DNA of 64,000 nt from Amia ocellicauda (lineage: Eukaryota; Chordata; Actinopteri; Amiiformes; Amiidae): positions 4,587,857 to 4,651,856 of the forward strand of contig NC_089863.1 of NCBI RefSeq assembly GCF_036373705.1, read 5' to 3'. A program made the position numbers and the translations under genes. Positions 19,745 to 31,712 of the stretch are shown here, piece by piece (positions within the stretch are counted from its first letter, which is position 1; each line of letters opens with the position of its first letter). The notes under the pieces are model-generated. The model was not told the origin of the DNA and ran no database searches. It saw nothing but the letters and a program-made list of their open reading frames with translations.

Positions 19745-20144
19745 CGGGGAAGGACCTTGTCTTACCGCTTTGTATGTCTGGATGTATGTAAGCATGCATG
19801 CACGCATACATGCATGCACGCATGCATGTATGTATGAAGTTATTGTCATGATGATTTCAATGATCAAATCCTATGCATTTAGTCTAGTTTCGTCAAAAGA
19901 CGTCGATTAAGGTGAAGTCTTGTGTCTGCGTGCAAACAGACTACGAGTCCACTGCGCAGTATGTGCGGGTCACAATACAATCCTTTCGAGCCCGTACAGA
20001 TTGGGATGTTTTCATGCTAAATGTACTCGGTGCATCTTCAACAGCAGCAAAGGTCAACAGCGCTGTTGAAAATGTTGATACGCAGAAGCGTCCACCACGT
20101 GAGATGACTGATGCAGGTGTGACCGTAGAGATCGTGGTGGGTGT

Positions 20145-20226
20145 GGTAACGTGGCCGAGTGGTCTAAGGCGCTTCATTTAAGCTCCAGTCTCTTTGGAGG
20201 CGTGGGTTGGAATCCCACCGTTGCCA
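20145..20226 (+). pseudogene. Leu-like tRNA (UAA), copy 12
   Basis: Anticodon at 20179-20181; lies at the block II/III switch. Confidence 0.78.
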
Positions 20227-20340
20227 ACTTCCTTTAGCCATTAAAGTCATGGTGCTTTCCTAGTTGCACCTCTTCGTTCCATTTCACACGTTACTTTTCT
20301 GGACATGTACTTTGCATGTCAACAGGGAGCGCTCTCGGCA

Positions 20341-20422
20341 GACGAGGTGGCCGAGTGGTTAAGGCGATGGACTGCTAATCCATTGTGCTGTGCACGCGTG
20401 GGTTTGGATACCATACTCTTCG
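20341..20422 (+). pseudogene. Ser-like tRNA (GCU), copy 12, class 1
   Basis: T loop TTTGGAT, as in block I. Confidence 0.75.
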
Positions 20423-20891
20423 GATCACGGCAGCCTTTTACAGAAGAGCAATGATTGCTGCCTCAATAAAGTGTTCATCTCTTTCCATTACGTTGCAATC
20501 CTGTTCCGTCCTGTCTCAAAATGTTGTCATTACCCTAGAGTGGAATATCCGGGGTGGCGGTGTGCATGGTGGGAGATGGCCTGCGAGGGTGCAGGGCGTG
20601 TCTGCTTGCTTTGGGTCTTGGGTGGGGGCTGGTGTGGCTGAAATGCCAGCGCTGAATTTTTGGTCCTGGGGCGAGGTATATGAGAAAAGGCCCCACTATC
20701 AAGATTTCAAGTAACCACACCACCCTCAATCAATTCCCCGCAAAGCCCAAGTTACTGGTGGGCACTTCAGCAGCCAAAGAACACACCTTGGAGCAATTAG
20801 AAGATGGAATGAAACGAAAGCAATGGGAGTCTTGCTGAAACCAAGCAACGTCGTCAACCTGGTCGTTGAAGACGGGCAAAAACATGGCTAT

Positions 20892-20973
20892 TGGCAGCGG
20901 TGGGATTTGAACCCACGCCTCCGAAGAGACTGGAGCCTAAATCCAGCGCCTTAGACCGCTCGGCCACGCTACC
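20892..20973 (-). tRNA. tRNA-Leu-TAG: tRNA-Leu(UAG), copy 13
   Basis: Base 34 is plus-strand A at 20939. Confidence 0.97.
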
Positions 20974-21373
20974 CTGGGAAGGACCTTGTCTTACCGCTTT
21001 GTATGTCTGGATGTATGTAAGCATGCATGCACGCATACATGCATGCACGCATGCATGTATGTATGAAGTTATTGTCATGATGATTTCAATGATCAAATCC
21101 TATGCATTTAATCTAGTTTCGTCAAAAGACGTCGATTAAGGTGAAGTCTTGTGTCTGCGTGCAAACAGAATACAAGTCCACTGCGCAGTATGTGCGGGTC
21201 ACAATACAATCCTTTCGAGCCCGTACAGATTGGGATGTTTTCATGCTAAATGTACTCGGTGCATCTTCAACAGCAGCAAAGGTCAACAGCGCTGTTGAAA
21301 ATGTTGATACGCAGAAGCGTCCACCACGTGAGATGACTGATGCAGGTGTGACCGTAGCCGTCGTGGCGGGTGT

Positions 21374-21455
21374 GGTAACGTGGCCGAGTGGTCTAAGGCG
21401 CTTCATTTAAGCTCCAGTCTCTTTGGAGGCGTGGGTTGGAATCCCACCGTTGCCA
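21374..21455 (+). pseudogene. Leu-like tRNA (UAA), copy 13
   Basis: Anticodon at 21408-21410; unit shares the TACAAGTCC marker with 37998 and 40455 units. Confidence 0.78.
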
Positions 21456-21569
21456 ACTTCCTTTAGCCATTAAAGTCATGGTGCTTTCCTAGTTGCACCT
21501 CGTCGTTCCATTTCACACGTTACTTTTCTGGACATGTACTTTGCATGTCAACGGGGAGCGCTCTCGGCA

Positions 21570-21651
21570 GACGAGGTGGCCGAGTGGTTAAGGCGATGGA
21601 CTGCTAATCCATTGTGCTGTGCACGCGTGGGTTTGGATACCATACTCTTCG
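21570..21651 (+). pseudogene. Ser-like tRNA (GCU), copy 13, class 1
   Basis: Matches copy 1. Confidence 0.75.
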
Positions 21652-22120
21652 GATCACGGCAGCCTTTTACAGAAGAGCAATGATTGCTGCCTCAATAAAG
21701 TGTTCATCTCTTTCCATTACGTTGCAATCCTGTTCCGTCCTGTCTCAAAATGTTGTCATTACCCTAGAGTGGAATATCCGGGGTGGCGGTGTGCATGGTG
21801 GGAGATGGCCTGCGAGGGTGCAGGGCGTGTCTGCTTGCTTTGGGTCTTGGGTGGGGGCTGGTGTGGCTGAAATGCCAGCGCTGAATTTTTGGTCCTGGGG
21901 CGAGGTATATGAGAAAAGGCCCCACTATCAAGATTTCAAGTAACCACACCACCCTCAATCAATTCCCCGCAAAGCCCAAGTTACTGGTGGGCACTTCAGC
22001 AGCCAAAGAACACACCTTGGAGCAATTAGAAGATGGAATGAAACGAAAGCAATGGGAGTCTTGCTGAAACCAAGCAACGTCGTCAACCTGGTCGTTGAAG
22101 ACGGGCAAAAACATGGCTAT

Positions 22121-22202
22121 TGGCAGCGGTGGGATTTGAACCCACGCCTCCGAAGAGACTGGAGCCTAAATCCAGCGCCTTAGACCACTCGGCCACGCTA
22201 CC
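22121..22202 (-). tRNA. tRNA-Leu-TAG: tRNA-Leu(UAG), copy 14
   Basis: D-loop C to U (GAGTGG), the base present in the Leu(UAA)-like gene. Base 34 at 22168. Confidence 0.95.
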
Positions 22203-22602
22203 CGGGGAAGGACCTTGTCTTACCGCTTTGTATGTCTGGATGTATGTAAGCATGCATGCACGCATACATGCATGCACGCATGCATGTATGTATGAAGTTA
22301 TTGTCATGATGATTTCAATGATCAAATCCTATGCATTTAATCTAGTTTCGTCAAAAGACGTCGATTAAGGTGAAGTCTTGTGTCTGCGTGCAAACAGAAT
22401 ACGAGTCCACTGCGCAGTATGTGCGGGTCACAATACAATCCTTTCGAGCCCGTACAGATTGGGATGTTTTCATGCTAAATGTACTCGGTGCATCTTCAAC
22501 AGCAGCAAAGGTCAACAGCGCTGTTGAAAATGTTGATACGCAGAAGCGTCCACCACGTGAGATGACTGATGCAGGTGTGACCGTAGCCGTCGTGGCGGGT
22601 GT

Positions 22603-22684
22603 GGTAACGTGGCCGAGTGGTCTAAGGCGCTTCATTTAAGCTCCAGTCTCTTTGGAGGCGTGGGTTGGAATCCCACCGTTGCCA
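22603..22684 (+). pseudogene. Leu-like tRNA (UAA), copy 14
   Basis: Anticodon at 22637-22639. Confidence 0.78.
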
Positions 22685-22798
22685 ACTTCCTTTAGCCATT
22701 AAAGTCATGGTGCTTTCCTAGTTGCACCTCGTCGTTCCATTTCACACGTTACTTTTCTGGACATGTACTTTGCATGTCAACGGGGAGCGCTCTCGGCA

Positions 22799-22880
22799 GA
22801 CGAGGTGGCCGAGTGGTTAAGGCGATGGACTGCTAATCCATTGTGCTGTGCACGCGTGGGTTTGGATACCATACTCTTCG
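22799..22880 (+). pseudogene. Ser-like tRNA (GCU), copy 14, class 1
   Basis: Matches copy 1. Confidence 0.75.
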
Positions 22881-23349
22881 GATCACGGCAGCCTTTTACA
22901 GAAGAGCAATGATTGCTGCCTCAATAAAGTGTTCATCTCTTTCCATTACGTTGCAATCCTGTTCCGTCCTGTCTCAAAATGTTGTCATTACCCTAGAGTG
23001 GAATATCCGGGGTGGCGGTGTGCATGGTGGGAGATGGCCTGCGAGGGTGCAGGGCGTGTCTGCTTGCTTTGGGTCTTGGGTGGGGGCTGGTGTGGCTGAA
23101 ATGCCAGCGCTGAATTTTTGGTCCTGGGGCGAGGTATATGAGAAAAGGCCCCACTATCAAGATTTCAAGTAACCACACCACCCTCAATCAATTCCCCGCA
23201 AAGCCCAAGTTACTGGTGGGCACTTCAGCAGCCAAAGAACACACCTTGGAGCAATTAGAAGATGGAATGAAACGAAAGCAATGGGAGTCTTGCTGAAACC
23301 AAGCAACGTCGTCAACCTGGTCGTTGAAGACGGGCAAAAACATGGCTAT

Positions 23350-23431
23350 TGGCAGCGGTGGGATTTGAACCCACGCCTCCGAAGAGACTGGAGCCTAAAT
23401 CCAGCGCCTTAGACCGCTCGGCCACGCTACC
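23350..23431 (-). tRNA. tRNA-Leu-TAG: tRNA-Leu(UAG), copy 15
   Basis: Base 34 at 23397; identical to copy 1. Confidence 0.97.
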
Positions 23432-23831
23432 CGGGGAAGGACCTTGTCTTACCGCTTTGTATGTCTGGATGTATGTAAGCATGCATGCACGCATACATGC
23501 ATGCACGCATGCATGTATGTATGAAGTTATTGTCATGATGATTTCAATGATCAAATCCTATGCATTTAATCTAGTTTCGTCAAAAGACGTCGATTAAGGT
23601 GAAGTCTTGTGTCTGCGTGCAAACAGACTACGAGTCCACTGCGCAGTATGTGCGGGTCACAATACAATCCTTTCGAGCCCGTACAGATTGGGATGTTTTC
23701 ATGCTAAATGTACTCGGTGCATCTTCAACAGCAGCAAAGGTCAACAGCGCTGTTGAAAATGTTGATACGCAGAAGCGTCCACCACGTGAGATGACTGATG
23801 CAGGTGTGACCGTAGCCGTCGTGGCGGGTGT

Positions 23832-23913
23832 GGTAACGTGGCCGAGTGGTCTAAGGCGCTTCATTTAAGCTCCAGTCTCTTTGGAGGCGTGGGTTGGAAT
23901 CCCACCGTTGCCA
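23832..23913 (+). pseudogene. Leu-like tRNA (UAA), copy 15
   Basis: Anticodon at 23866-23868. Confidence 0.78.
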
Positions 23914-24027
23914 ACTTCCTTTAGCCATTAAAGTCATGGTGCTTTCCTAGTTGCACCTCGTCGTTCCATTTCACACGTTACTTTTCTGGACATGTACTTT
24001 GCATGTCAACGGGGAGCGCTCTCGGCA

Positions 24028-24109
24028 GACGAGGTGGCCGAGTGGTTAAGGCGATGGACTGCTAATCCATTGTGCTGTGCACGCGTGGGTTTGGATACCA
24101 TACTCTTCG
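24028..24109 (+). pseudogene. Ser-like tRNA (GCU), copy 15, class 1
   Basis: Class 1 gene, but the unit regains the 570-bp segment downstream. Confidence 0.75.
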
Positions 24110-24512
24110 GATCACGGCAGCCTTTTACAGAAGAGCAATGATTGCTGCCTCAATAAAGTGTTCATCTCTTTCCATTACGTTGCAATCCTGTTCCGTCCTG
24201 TCTCAAAATGTTGTCATTACCCTAGAGTGGAATATCCGGGGTGGCGGTGTGCATGGTGGGAGATGGCCTGCGAGGGTGCAGGGCGTGTCTGCTTGCTTTG
24301 GGTCTTGGGTGGGGGCTGGTGTGGCTGAAATGCCAGCGCTGAATTTTTGGTCCTGGGGCGAGGTATATGAGAAAAGGCCCCACTATCAAGATTTCAAGTG
24401 ACCACACCACCCTCAATCAATTCCCCGCAAAGCCCAAGTTACTGGTGGACACTTCAGCAGCCAAAGAACACACCTTGGAGCAATTAGAAGATGGAATGAA
24501 ACGAAAGCAATG

Positions 24513-25082
24513 ACATTAAGATCTACACCTCCATAAAACAAGAGGCAAAGCTCTCACCCTTGGGGAAGGTGCACGTACAGCCCAGATAGCATCAGGAATG
24601 TAAAGTTCATGTTTCGGACGGTGTTAATGAGCTCTTCTAATCTCTCATTTATATTACATTTATCATTCGCTTCTCTCTATTCAATATGGTTGTGTATTAT
24701 GGTTGGCATTATATTGCCTTTTATTTTGTGTTTTGATTTGCTTTCACCTCATTGTCTCATTTCTTATTCCCAACTGTTATTAATAAGCTTGCACGTGTGC
24801 CTTATTATCATTTGTTTTCGTTTGAGGGAATCAGCGCCGCACAACACCCCTGGGTCCACCTGCACTCCATCACCAAGCGTTCCTCGGGTACTTGGGCCAT
24901 AAGTAATGAACGTCAGGTGTGCGTCTGTGTGTTTCTGCTCCCAGGTTGCGTGCGCCGCTTTTCCATCCACGACCCCAGTCTTGACCCTGCATCTACGAAA
25001 CACTGCATTAAGATCCTGTGTGGCCACATTCACAACTGTATACAGACCACTGTGTGTTTTTGGTTCATTTGGATGCCGCCTG
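24513..25082. repeat. 570-bp optional segment, copy 5
   Basis: Private TTATTAATAAGC variant; sits after the 1229-type AGAACACACC flank. Confidence 0.9.
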
Positions 25083-25148
25083 GGAGTCTTGCTGAAACCA
25101 AGCAACGTCGTCAACCTGGTCGTTGAAGACGGGCAAAAACACGGCTAT

Positions 25149-25230
25149 TGGCAGCGGTGGGATTTGAACCCACGCCTCCGAAGAGACTGGAGCCTTAATC
25201 CAGCGCCTTAGACCGCTCGGCCACGCTACC
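25149..25230 (-). tRNA. tRNA-Leu-AAG: tRNA-Leu(AAG), copy 16
   Basis: Base 34 at 25196; 5' flank is GGAAATGGGCC. Confidence 0.97.
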
Positions 25231-25630
25231 CGGAAATGGGCCTTGTCTTACCGCTTTGTATGTCTCAATGTATGTATGCATGCATGCACGCATACATGCA
25301 TGCACGCATGCATGTATGTATGAAGTTATTGTCATGATGATTTCAATGATCAAATCCTATGCATTTAATCTAGTTTCGTCAAAAGACGTCGATTAAGGTG
25401 AAGTCTTGTGTCTGCGTGCAAACAGACTACGAGTCCACTGCGCAGTATGTGCGGGTCACAATACAATCCTTTCGAGCCCGTACAGATTGGGATGTTTTCA
25501 TGCTAAATGTACTCGGTGCATCTTCAACAGCAGCAAAGGTCAACAGCGCTGTTGAAAATGTTGATACGCAGAAGCGTCCACCACGTGAGATGACTGATGC
25601 AGGTGTGACCGTAGACATCGTGGTGGGTGT

Positions 25631-25712
25631 GGTAACGTGGCCGAGTGGTCTAAGGCGCTTCATTTAAGCTCCAGTCTCTTTGGAGGCGTGGGTTGGAATC
25701 CCACCGTTGCCA
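25631..25712 (+). pseudogene. Leu-like tRNA (UAA), copy 16
   Basis: Anticodon at 25665-25667; upstream marker GACATCGTGGTG. Confidence 0.78.
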
Positions 25713-25826
25713 ACTTCCTTTAGCCATTAAAGTCATGGTGCTTGCCTAGTTGCACCTCGTCGTTCCATTTCACACGTTACTTTTCTGGACATGTACTTTG
25801 CATGTCAACGGGGAGCGCTCTCGGCA

Positions 25827-25908
25827 GACGAGGTGGCCGAGTGGTTAAGGCGATGGACTGCTAATCCATTGTGCTGTGCACGCGTGGGTTCGGATACCAT
25901 ACTCTTCG
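25827..25908 (+). pseudogene. Ser-like tRNA (GCU), copy 16, class 2
   Basis: C56, G58, A66. Confidence 0.72.
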
Positions 25909-26312
25909 GATCACGGCAGCCTTTTACAGAAGAGCAATGATTGCTGCCTCAATAAAGTGTTCATCTCTTTCCATTACGTTGCAATCCTGTTCCGTCCTGT
26001 CTCAAAATGTTGTCATTACCCTCGAGTGGAATATCCGGGGTGGCGGTGTGCATGGTGGGAGATGGCCTGCGAGGGTGCAGGGCGTGTCTGCTTGCTTTGG
26101 GTCTTGGGTGGGGGCTGGTGTGGCTGAAATGCCAGCGCTGAATTTTTGGTCCTGGGGCGAGGTATATGAGAAAAGGCCCCACTATCAAGATTTCAAGTGA
26201 CCACACCACCCTCAATCAATTCCCCGCAAAGCCCAAGTTACTGGTGGGCACTTCAGCAGCCAAAGAGCCACACCTTGGAGCAATTAGAAGATGGAATGAA
26301 ACGAAAGCAATG

Positions 26313-26882
26313 ACATTAAGATCTACACCTCCATAAAACAAGAGGCAAAGCTCTCACCCTTGGGGAAGGTGCACGTACAGCCCAGATAGCATCAGGAATG
26401 TAAAGTTCATGTTTCGGACGGTGTTAATGTGCTCTTCTAATCTCTCATTTATATTACATTTATCATTCGCTTCTCTCTATTCAATATGGTTGTGTATTAT
26501 GGTTGGCATTATATTGCCTTTTATTTTGTGTTTTGATTTGCTTTCACCTCATTGTCTCATTTCTTATTCCCAACTGTTATTATTAAGCTTGCACGTGTGC
26601 CTTATTATCATTTGTTTTCGTTTGAGGGAATCAGCGCCGCACAACACCCCTGGGTCCACCTGCACTCCATCACCAAGCGTTCCTCGGGTACTTGGGCCAT
26701 AAGTAATGAACGTCAGGTGTGCGTCTGTGTGTTTCTGCTCCCAGGTTGCGTGCGCCGCTTTTCCATCCACGACCCCAGTCTTGACCCTGCATCTACGAAA
26801 CACTGCATTAAGATCCTGTGTGGCCACATTCACAACTGTATACAGACCACTGTGTGTTTTTGGTTCATTTGGATGCCGCCTG
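26313..26882. repeat. 570-bp optional segment, copy 6
   Basis: Private AATGTGCTCTTC variant. Confidence 0.9.
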
Positions 26883-26948
26883 GGAGTCTTGCTGAAACCA
26901 AGCAACGTCGTCAACCTGGTCGTTGAAGACGGGCAAAAACACGGCTAT

Positions 26949-27030
26949 TGGCAGCGGTGGGATTTGAACCCACGCCTCCGAAGAGACTGGAGCCTTAATC
27001 CAGCGCCTTAGACCGCTCGGCCACGCTACC
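26949..27030 (-). tRNA. tRNA-Leu-AAG: tRNA-Leu(AAG), copy 17
   Basis: Base 34 at 26996. Confidence 0.97.
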
Positions 27031-27430
27031 CGGGGAAGGACCTTGTCTTACCGCTTTGTATGTCTGGATGTATGTAAGCATGCATGCACGCATACATGCA
27101 TGCACGCATGCATGTATGTATGAAGTTATTGTCATGATGATTTCAATGATCAAATCATATGCATTTAGTCTAGTTTCGTCAAAAGACGTCGATTAAGGTG
27201 AAGTCTTGTGTCTGCGTGCAAACAGACTACGAGTCCACTGCGCAGTATGTGCGGGTCACAATACAATCCTTTCGAGCCCGTACAGATTGGGATGTTTTCA
27301 TGCTAAATGTACTCGGTGCATCTTCAACAGCAGCAAAGGTCAACAGCGCTGTTGAAAATGTTGATACGCAGAAGCGTCCACCACGTGAGATGACTGATGC
27401 AGGTGTGACCGTAGAGATCGTGGTGGGTGT

Positions 27431-27512
27431 GGTAACGTGGCCGAGTGGTCTAAGGCGCTTCATTTAAGCTCCAGTCTCTTTGGAGGCGTGGGTTGGAATC
27501 CCACCGTTGCCA
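27431..27512 (+). pseudogene. Leu-like tRNA (UAA), copy 17
   Basis: Anticodon at 27465-27467; A form of the 3600-bp dimer (GGTCTAAGG). Confidence 0.78.
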
Positions 27513-27626
27513 ACTTCCTTTAGCCATTAAAGTCATGGTGCTTGCCTAGTTGCACCTCGTCGTTCCATATCACACGTTACTTTTCTGGACATGTACTTTG
27601 CATGTCAACGGGGAGCGCTCTCGGCA

Positions 27627-27708
27627 GACGAGGTGGCCGAGTGGTTAAGGCGATGGACTGCTAATCCATTGTGCTGTGCACGCGTGGGTTCGGATACCAT
27701 ACTCTTCG
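27627..27708 (+). pseudogene. Ser-like tRNA (GCU), copy 17, class 2
   Basis: C56, G58, A66. Confidence 0.72.
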
Positions 27709-28112
27709 GATCACGGCAGCCTTTTACAGAAGAGCAATGATTGCTGCCTCAATAAAGTGTTCATCTCTTTCCATTACGTTGCAATCCTGTTCCGTCCTGT
27801 CTCAAAATGTTGTCATTACCCTCGAGTGGAATATCCGGGGTGGCGGTGTGCATGGTGGGAGATGGCCTGCGAGGGTGCAGGGCGTGTCTGCTTGCTTTGG
27901 GTCTTGGGTGGGGGCTGGTGTGGCTGAAATGCCAGCGCTGAATTTTTGGTCCTGGGGCGAGGTATATGAGAAAAGGCCCCACTATCAAGATTTCAAGTGA
28001 CCACACCACCCTCAATCAATTCCCCGCAAAGCCCAAGTTACTGGTGGGCACTTCAGCAGCCAAAGAGCCACACCTTGGAGCAATTAGAAGATGGAATGAA
28101 ACGAAAGCAATG

Positions 28113-28682
28113 ACATTAAGATCTACACCTCCATAAAACAACAGGCAAAGCTCTCACCCTTGGGGAAGGTGCACGTACAGCCCAGATAGCATCAGGAATG
28201 TAAAGTTCATGTTTCGGACGGTGTTAATGAGCTCTTCTAATCTCTCATTTATATTACATTTATCATTCGCTTCTCTCTATTCAATATGGTTGTGTATTAT
28301 GGTTGGCATTATATTGCCTTTTATTTTGTGTTTTGATTTGCTTTCACCTCATTGTCTCATTTCTTATTCCCAACTGTTATTATTAAGCTTGCACGTGTGC
28401 CTTATTATCATTTGTTTTCGTTTGAGGGAATCACCGCCGCACAACACCCCTGGGTCCACCTGCACTCCATCACCAAGCGTTCCTCGGGTACTTGGGCCAT
28501 AAGTAATGAACGTCAGGTGTGCGTCTGTGTGTTTCTGCTCCCAGGTTGCGTGCGCCGCTTTTCCATCCACGACCCCAGTCTTGACCCTGCATCTACGAAA
28601 CACTGCATTAAGATCCTGTGTGGCCACATTCACAACTGTATACAGACCACTGTGTGTTTTTGGTTCATTTGGATGCCGCCTG
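28113..28682. repeat. 570-bp optional segment, copy 7
   Basis: AACAACAGGC and TCACCGCC variants (dimer form A). Confidence 0.9.
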
Positions 28683-28748
28683 GGAGTCTTGCTGAAACCA
28701 AGCAACGTCGTCAACCTGGTCGTTGAAGACGGGCAAAAACACGGCTAT

Positions 28749-28830
28749 TGGCAGCGGTGGGATTTGAACCCACGCCTCCGAAGAGACTGGAGCCTTAATC
28801 CAGCGCCTTAGACCGCTCGGCCACGCTACC
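28749..28830 (-). tRNA. tRNA-Leu-AAG: tRNA-Leu(AAG), copy 18
   Basis: Base 34 at 28796; 5' flank GGGCCCTG. Confidence 0.97.
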
Positions 28831-29230
28831 CGGGGAAGGGCCCTGTCTTACCGCTTTGTATGTCTGGATGTATGTAAGCATGCATGCACGCATACATGCA
28901 TGCACGCATTCATGTATGTATGAAGTTATTGTCATGATGATTTCAATGATCAAATCCTATGCATTTAATCTAGTTTCGTCAAAAGACGTCGATTAAGGTG
29001 AAGTCTTGTGTCTGCGTGCAAACAGACTACGAGTCCACTGCGCAGTATGTGCGGGTCACAATACAATCCTTTCGAGCCCGTACAGATTGGGATGTTTTCA
29101 TGCTAAATGTACTCGGTGCATCTTCAACAGCAGCAAAGGTCAACAGCGCTGTTGAAAATGTTGATACGCAGAAGCGTCCACCACGTGAGATGACTGATGC
29201 AGGTGTGACCGTAGAGATCGTGGTGGGTGT

Positions 29231-29312
29231 GGTAACGTGGCCGAGTGGTCTTAGGCGCTTCATTTAAGCTCCAGTCTCTTTGGAGGCGTGGGTTGGAATC
29301 CCACCGTTGCCA
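29231..29312 (+). pseudogene. Leu-like tRNA (UAA), copy 18
   Basis: D-arm T at 29252 (dimer form B). Confidence 0.78.
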
Positions 29313-29426
29313 ACTTCCTTTAGCCATTAAAGTCATGGTGCTTGCCTAGTTGCACCTCGTCGTTCCATATCACACGTTACTTTTCTGGACATGTACTTTG
29401 CATGTCAACGGGGAGCGCTCTCGGCA

Positions 29427-29508
29427 GACGAGGTGGCCGAGTGGTTAAGGCGATGGACTGCTAATCCATTGTGCTGTGCACGCGTGGGTTCGGATACCAT
29501 ACTCTTCG
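29427..29508 (+). pseudogene. Ser-like tRNA (GCU), copy 18, class 2
   Basis: C56, G58, A66. Confidence 0.72.
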
Positions 29509-29912
29509 GATCACGGCAGCCTTTTACAGAAGAGCAATGATTGCTGCCTCAATAAAGTGTTCATCTCTTTCCATTACGTTGCAATCCTGTTCCGTCCTGT
29601 CTCAAAATGTTGTCATTACCCTCGAGTGGAATATCCGGGGTGGCGGTGTGCATGGTGGGAGATGGCCTGCGAGGGTGCAGGGCGTGTCTGCTTGCTTTGG
29701 GTCTTGGGTGGGGGCTGGTGTGGCTGAAATGCCAGCGCTGAATTTTTGGTCCTGGGGCGAGGTATATGAGAAAAGGCCCCACTATCAAGATTTCAAGTGA
29801 CCACACCACCCTCAATCAATTCCCCGCAAAGCCCAAGTTACTGGTGGGCACTTCAGCAGCCAAAGAGCCACACCTTGGAGCAAATAGAAGATGGAATGAA
29901 ACGAAAGCAATG

Positions 29913-30482
29913 ACATTAAGATCTACACCTCCATAAAACAAGAGGCAAAGCTCTCACCCTTGGGGAAGGTGCACGTACAGCCCAGATAGCATCAGGAATG
30001 TAAAGTTCATGTTTCGGACGGTGTTAATGAGCTCTTCTAATCTCTCATTTATATTACATTTATCATTCGCTTCTCTCTATTCAATATGGTTGTGTATTAT
30101 GGTTGGCATTATATTGCCTTTTATTTTGTGTTTTGATTTGCTTTCACCTCATTGTCTCATTTCTTATTCCCAACTGTTATTATTAAGCTTGCACGTGTGC
30201 CTTATTATCATTTGTTTTCGTTTGAGGGAATCAGCGCCGCACAACACCCCTGGGTCCACCTGCACTCCATCACCAAGCGTTCCTCGGGTACTTGGGCCAT
30301 AAGTAATGAACGTCAGGTGTGCGTCTGTGTGTTTCTGCTCCCAGGTTGCGTGCGCCGCTTTTCCATCCACGACCCCAGTCTTGACCCTGCATCTACGAAA
30401 CACTGCATTAAGATCCTGTGTGGCCACATTCACAACTGTATACAGACCACTGTGTGTTTTTGGTTCATTTGGATGCCGCCTG
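29913..30482. repeat. 570-bp optional segment, copy 8
   Basis: AACAAGAGGC and TCAGCGCC variants (dimer form B). Confidence 0.9.
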
Positions 30483-30548
30483 GGAGTCTTGCTGAAACCA
30501 AGCAACGTCGTCAACCTGGTCGTTGAAGACGGGCAAAAACACGGCTAT

Positions 30549-30630
30549 TGGCAGCGGTGGGATTTGAACCCACGCCTCCGAAGAGACTGGAGCCTTAATC
30601 CAGCGCCTTAGACCGCTCGGCCACGCTACC
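30549..30630 (-). tRNA. tRNA-Leu-AAG: tRNA-Leu(AAG), copy 19
   Basis: Base 34 at 30596. Confidence 0.97.
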
Positions 30631-31030
30631 CGGGGAAGGACCTTGTCTTACCGCTTTGTATGTCTGGATGTATGTAAGCATGCATGCACGCATACATGCA
30701 TGCACGCATGCATGTATGTATGAAGTTATTGTCATGATGATTTCAATGATCAAATCCTATGCATTTAGTCTAGTTTCGTCAAAAGACGTCGATTAAGGTG
30801 AAGTCTTGTGTCTGCGTGCAAACAGACTACGAGTCCACTGCGCAGTATGTGCGGGTCACAATACAATCCTTTCGAGCCCGTACAGATTGGGATGTTTTCA
30901 TGCTAAATGTACTCGGTGCATCTTCAACAGCAGCAAAGGTCAACAGCGCTGTTGAAAATGTTGATACGCAGAAGCGTCCACCACGTGAGATGACTGATGC
31001 AGGTGTGACCGTAGAGATCGTGGTGGGTGT

Positions 31031-31112
31031 GGTAACGTGGCCGAGTGGTCTAAGGCGCTTCATTTAAGCTCCAGTCTCTTTGGAGGCGTGGGTTGGAATC
31101 CCACCGTTGCCA
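31031..31112 (+). pseudogene. Leu-like tRNA (UAA), copy 19
   Basis: Anticodon at 31065-31067; dimer form A. Confidence 0.78.
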
Positions 31113-31226
31113 ACTTCCTTTAGCCATTAAAGTCATGGTGCTTGCCTAGTTGCACCTCGTCGTTCCATATCACACGTTACTTTTCTGGACATGTACTTTG
31201 CATGTCAACGGGGAGCGCTCTCGGCA

Positions 31227-31308
31227 GACGAGGTGGCCGAGTGGTTAAGGCGATGGACTGCTAATCCATTGTGCTGTGCACGCGTGGGTTCGGATACCAT
31301 ACTCTTCG
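31227..31308 (+). pseudogene. Ser-like tRNA (GCU), copy 19, class 2
   Basis: C56, G58, A66. Confidence 0.72.
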
Positions 31309-31712
31309 GATCACGGCAGCCTTTTACAGAAGAGCAATGATTGCTGCCTCAATAAAGTGTTCATCTCTTTCCATTACGTTGCAATCCTGTTCCGTCCTGT
31401 CTCAAAATGTTGTCATTACCCTCGAGTGGAATATCCGGGGTGGCGGTGTGCATGGTGGGAGATGGCCTGCGAGGGTGCAGGGCGTGTCTGCTTGCTTTGG
31501 GTCTTGGGTGGGGGCTGGTGTGGCTGAAATGCCAGCGCTGAATTTTTGGTCCTGGGGCGAGGTATATGAGAAAAGGCCCCACTATCAAGATTTCAAGTGA
31601 CCACACCACCCTCAATCAATTCCCCGCAAAGCCCAAGTTACTGGTGGGCACTTCAGCAGCCAAAGAGCCACACCTTGGAGCAATTAGAAGATGGAATGAA
31701 ACGAAAGCAATG

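Larger units (their letters stand above)
12487..20200. repeat. Block II: 1800-bp units, Leu-AAG
   Basis: Five Leu-AAG genes and four 570-bp segments. The right limit is approximate: markers left of the Leu-like gene at 20145 are 1800-type, while CTCTTCGTTCC at about 20270 and everything after are 1229-type. Confidence 0.8.
20201..24512. repeat. Block III: 1229-bp units, Leu-UAG
   Basis: Three Leu-UAG genes. The last unit switches markers twice: GTGACC (1800-type) at about 24398, AGAACAC (1229-type) at about 24466, then the 570-bp segment. Confidence 0.8.
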
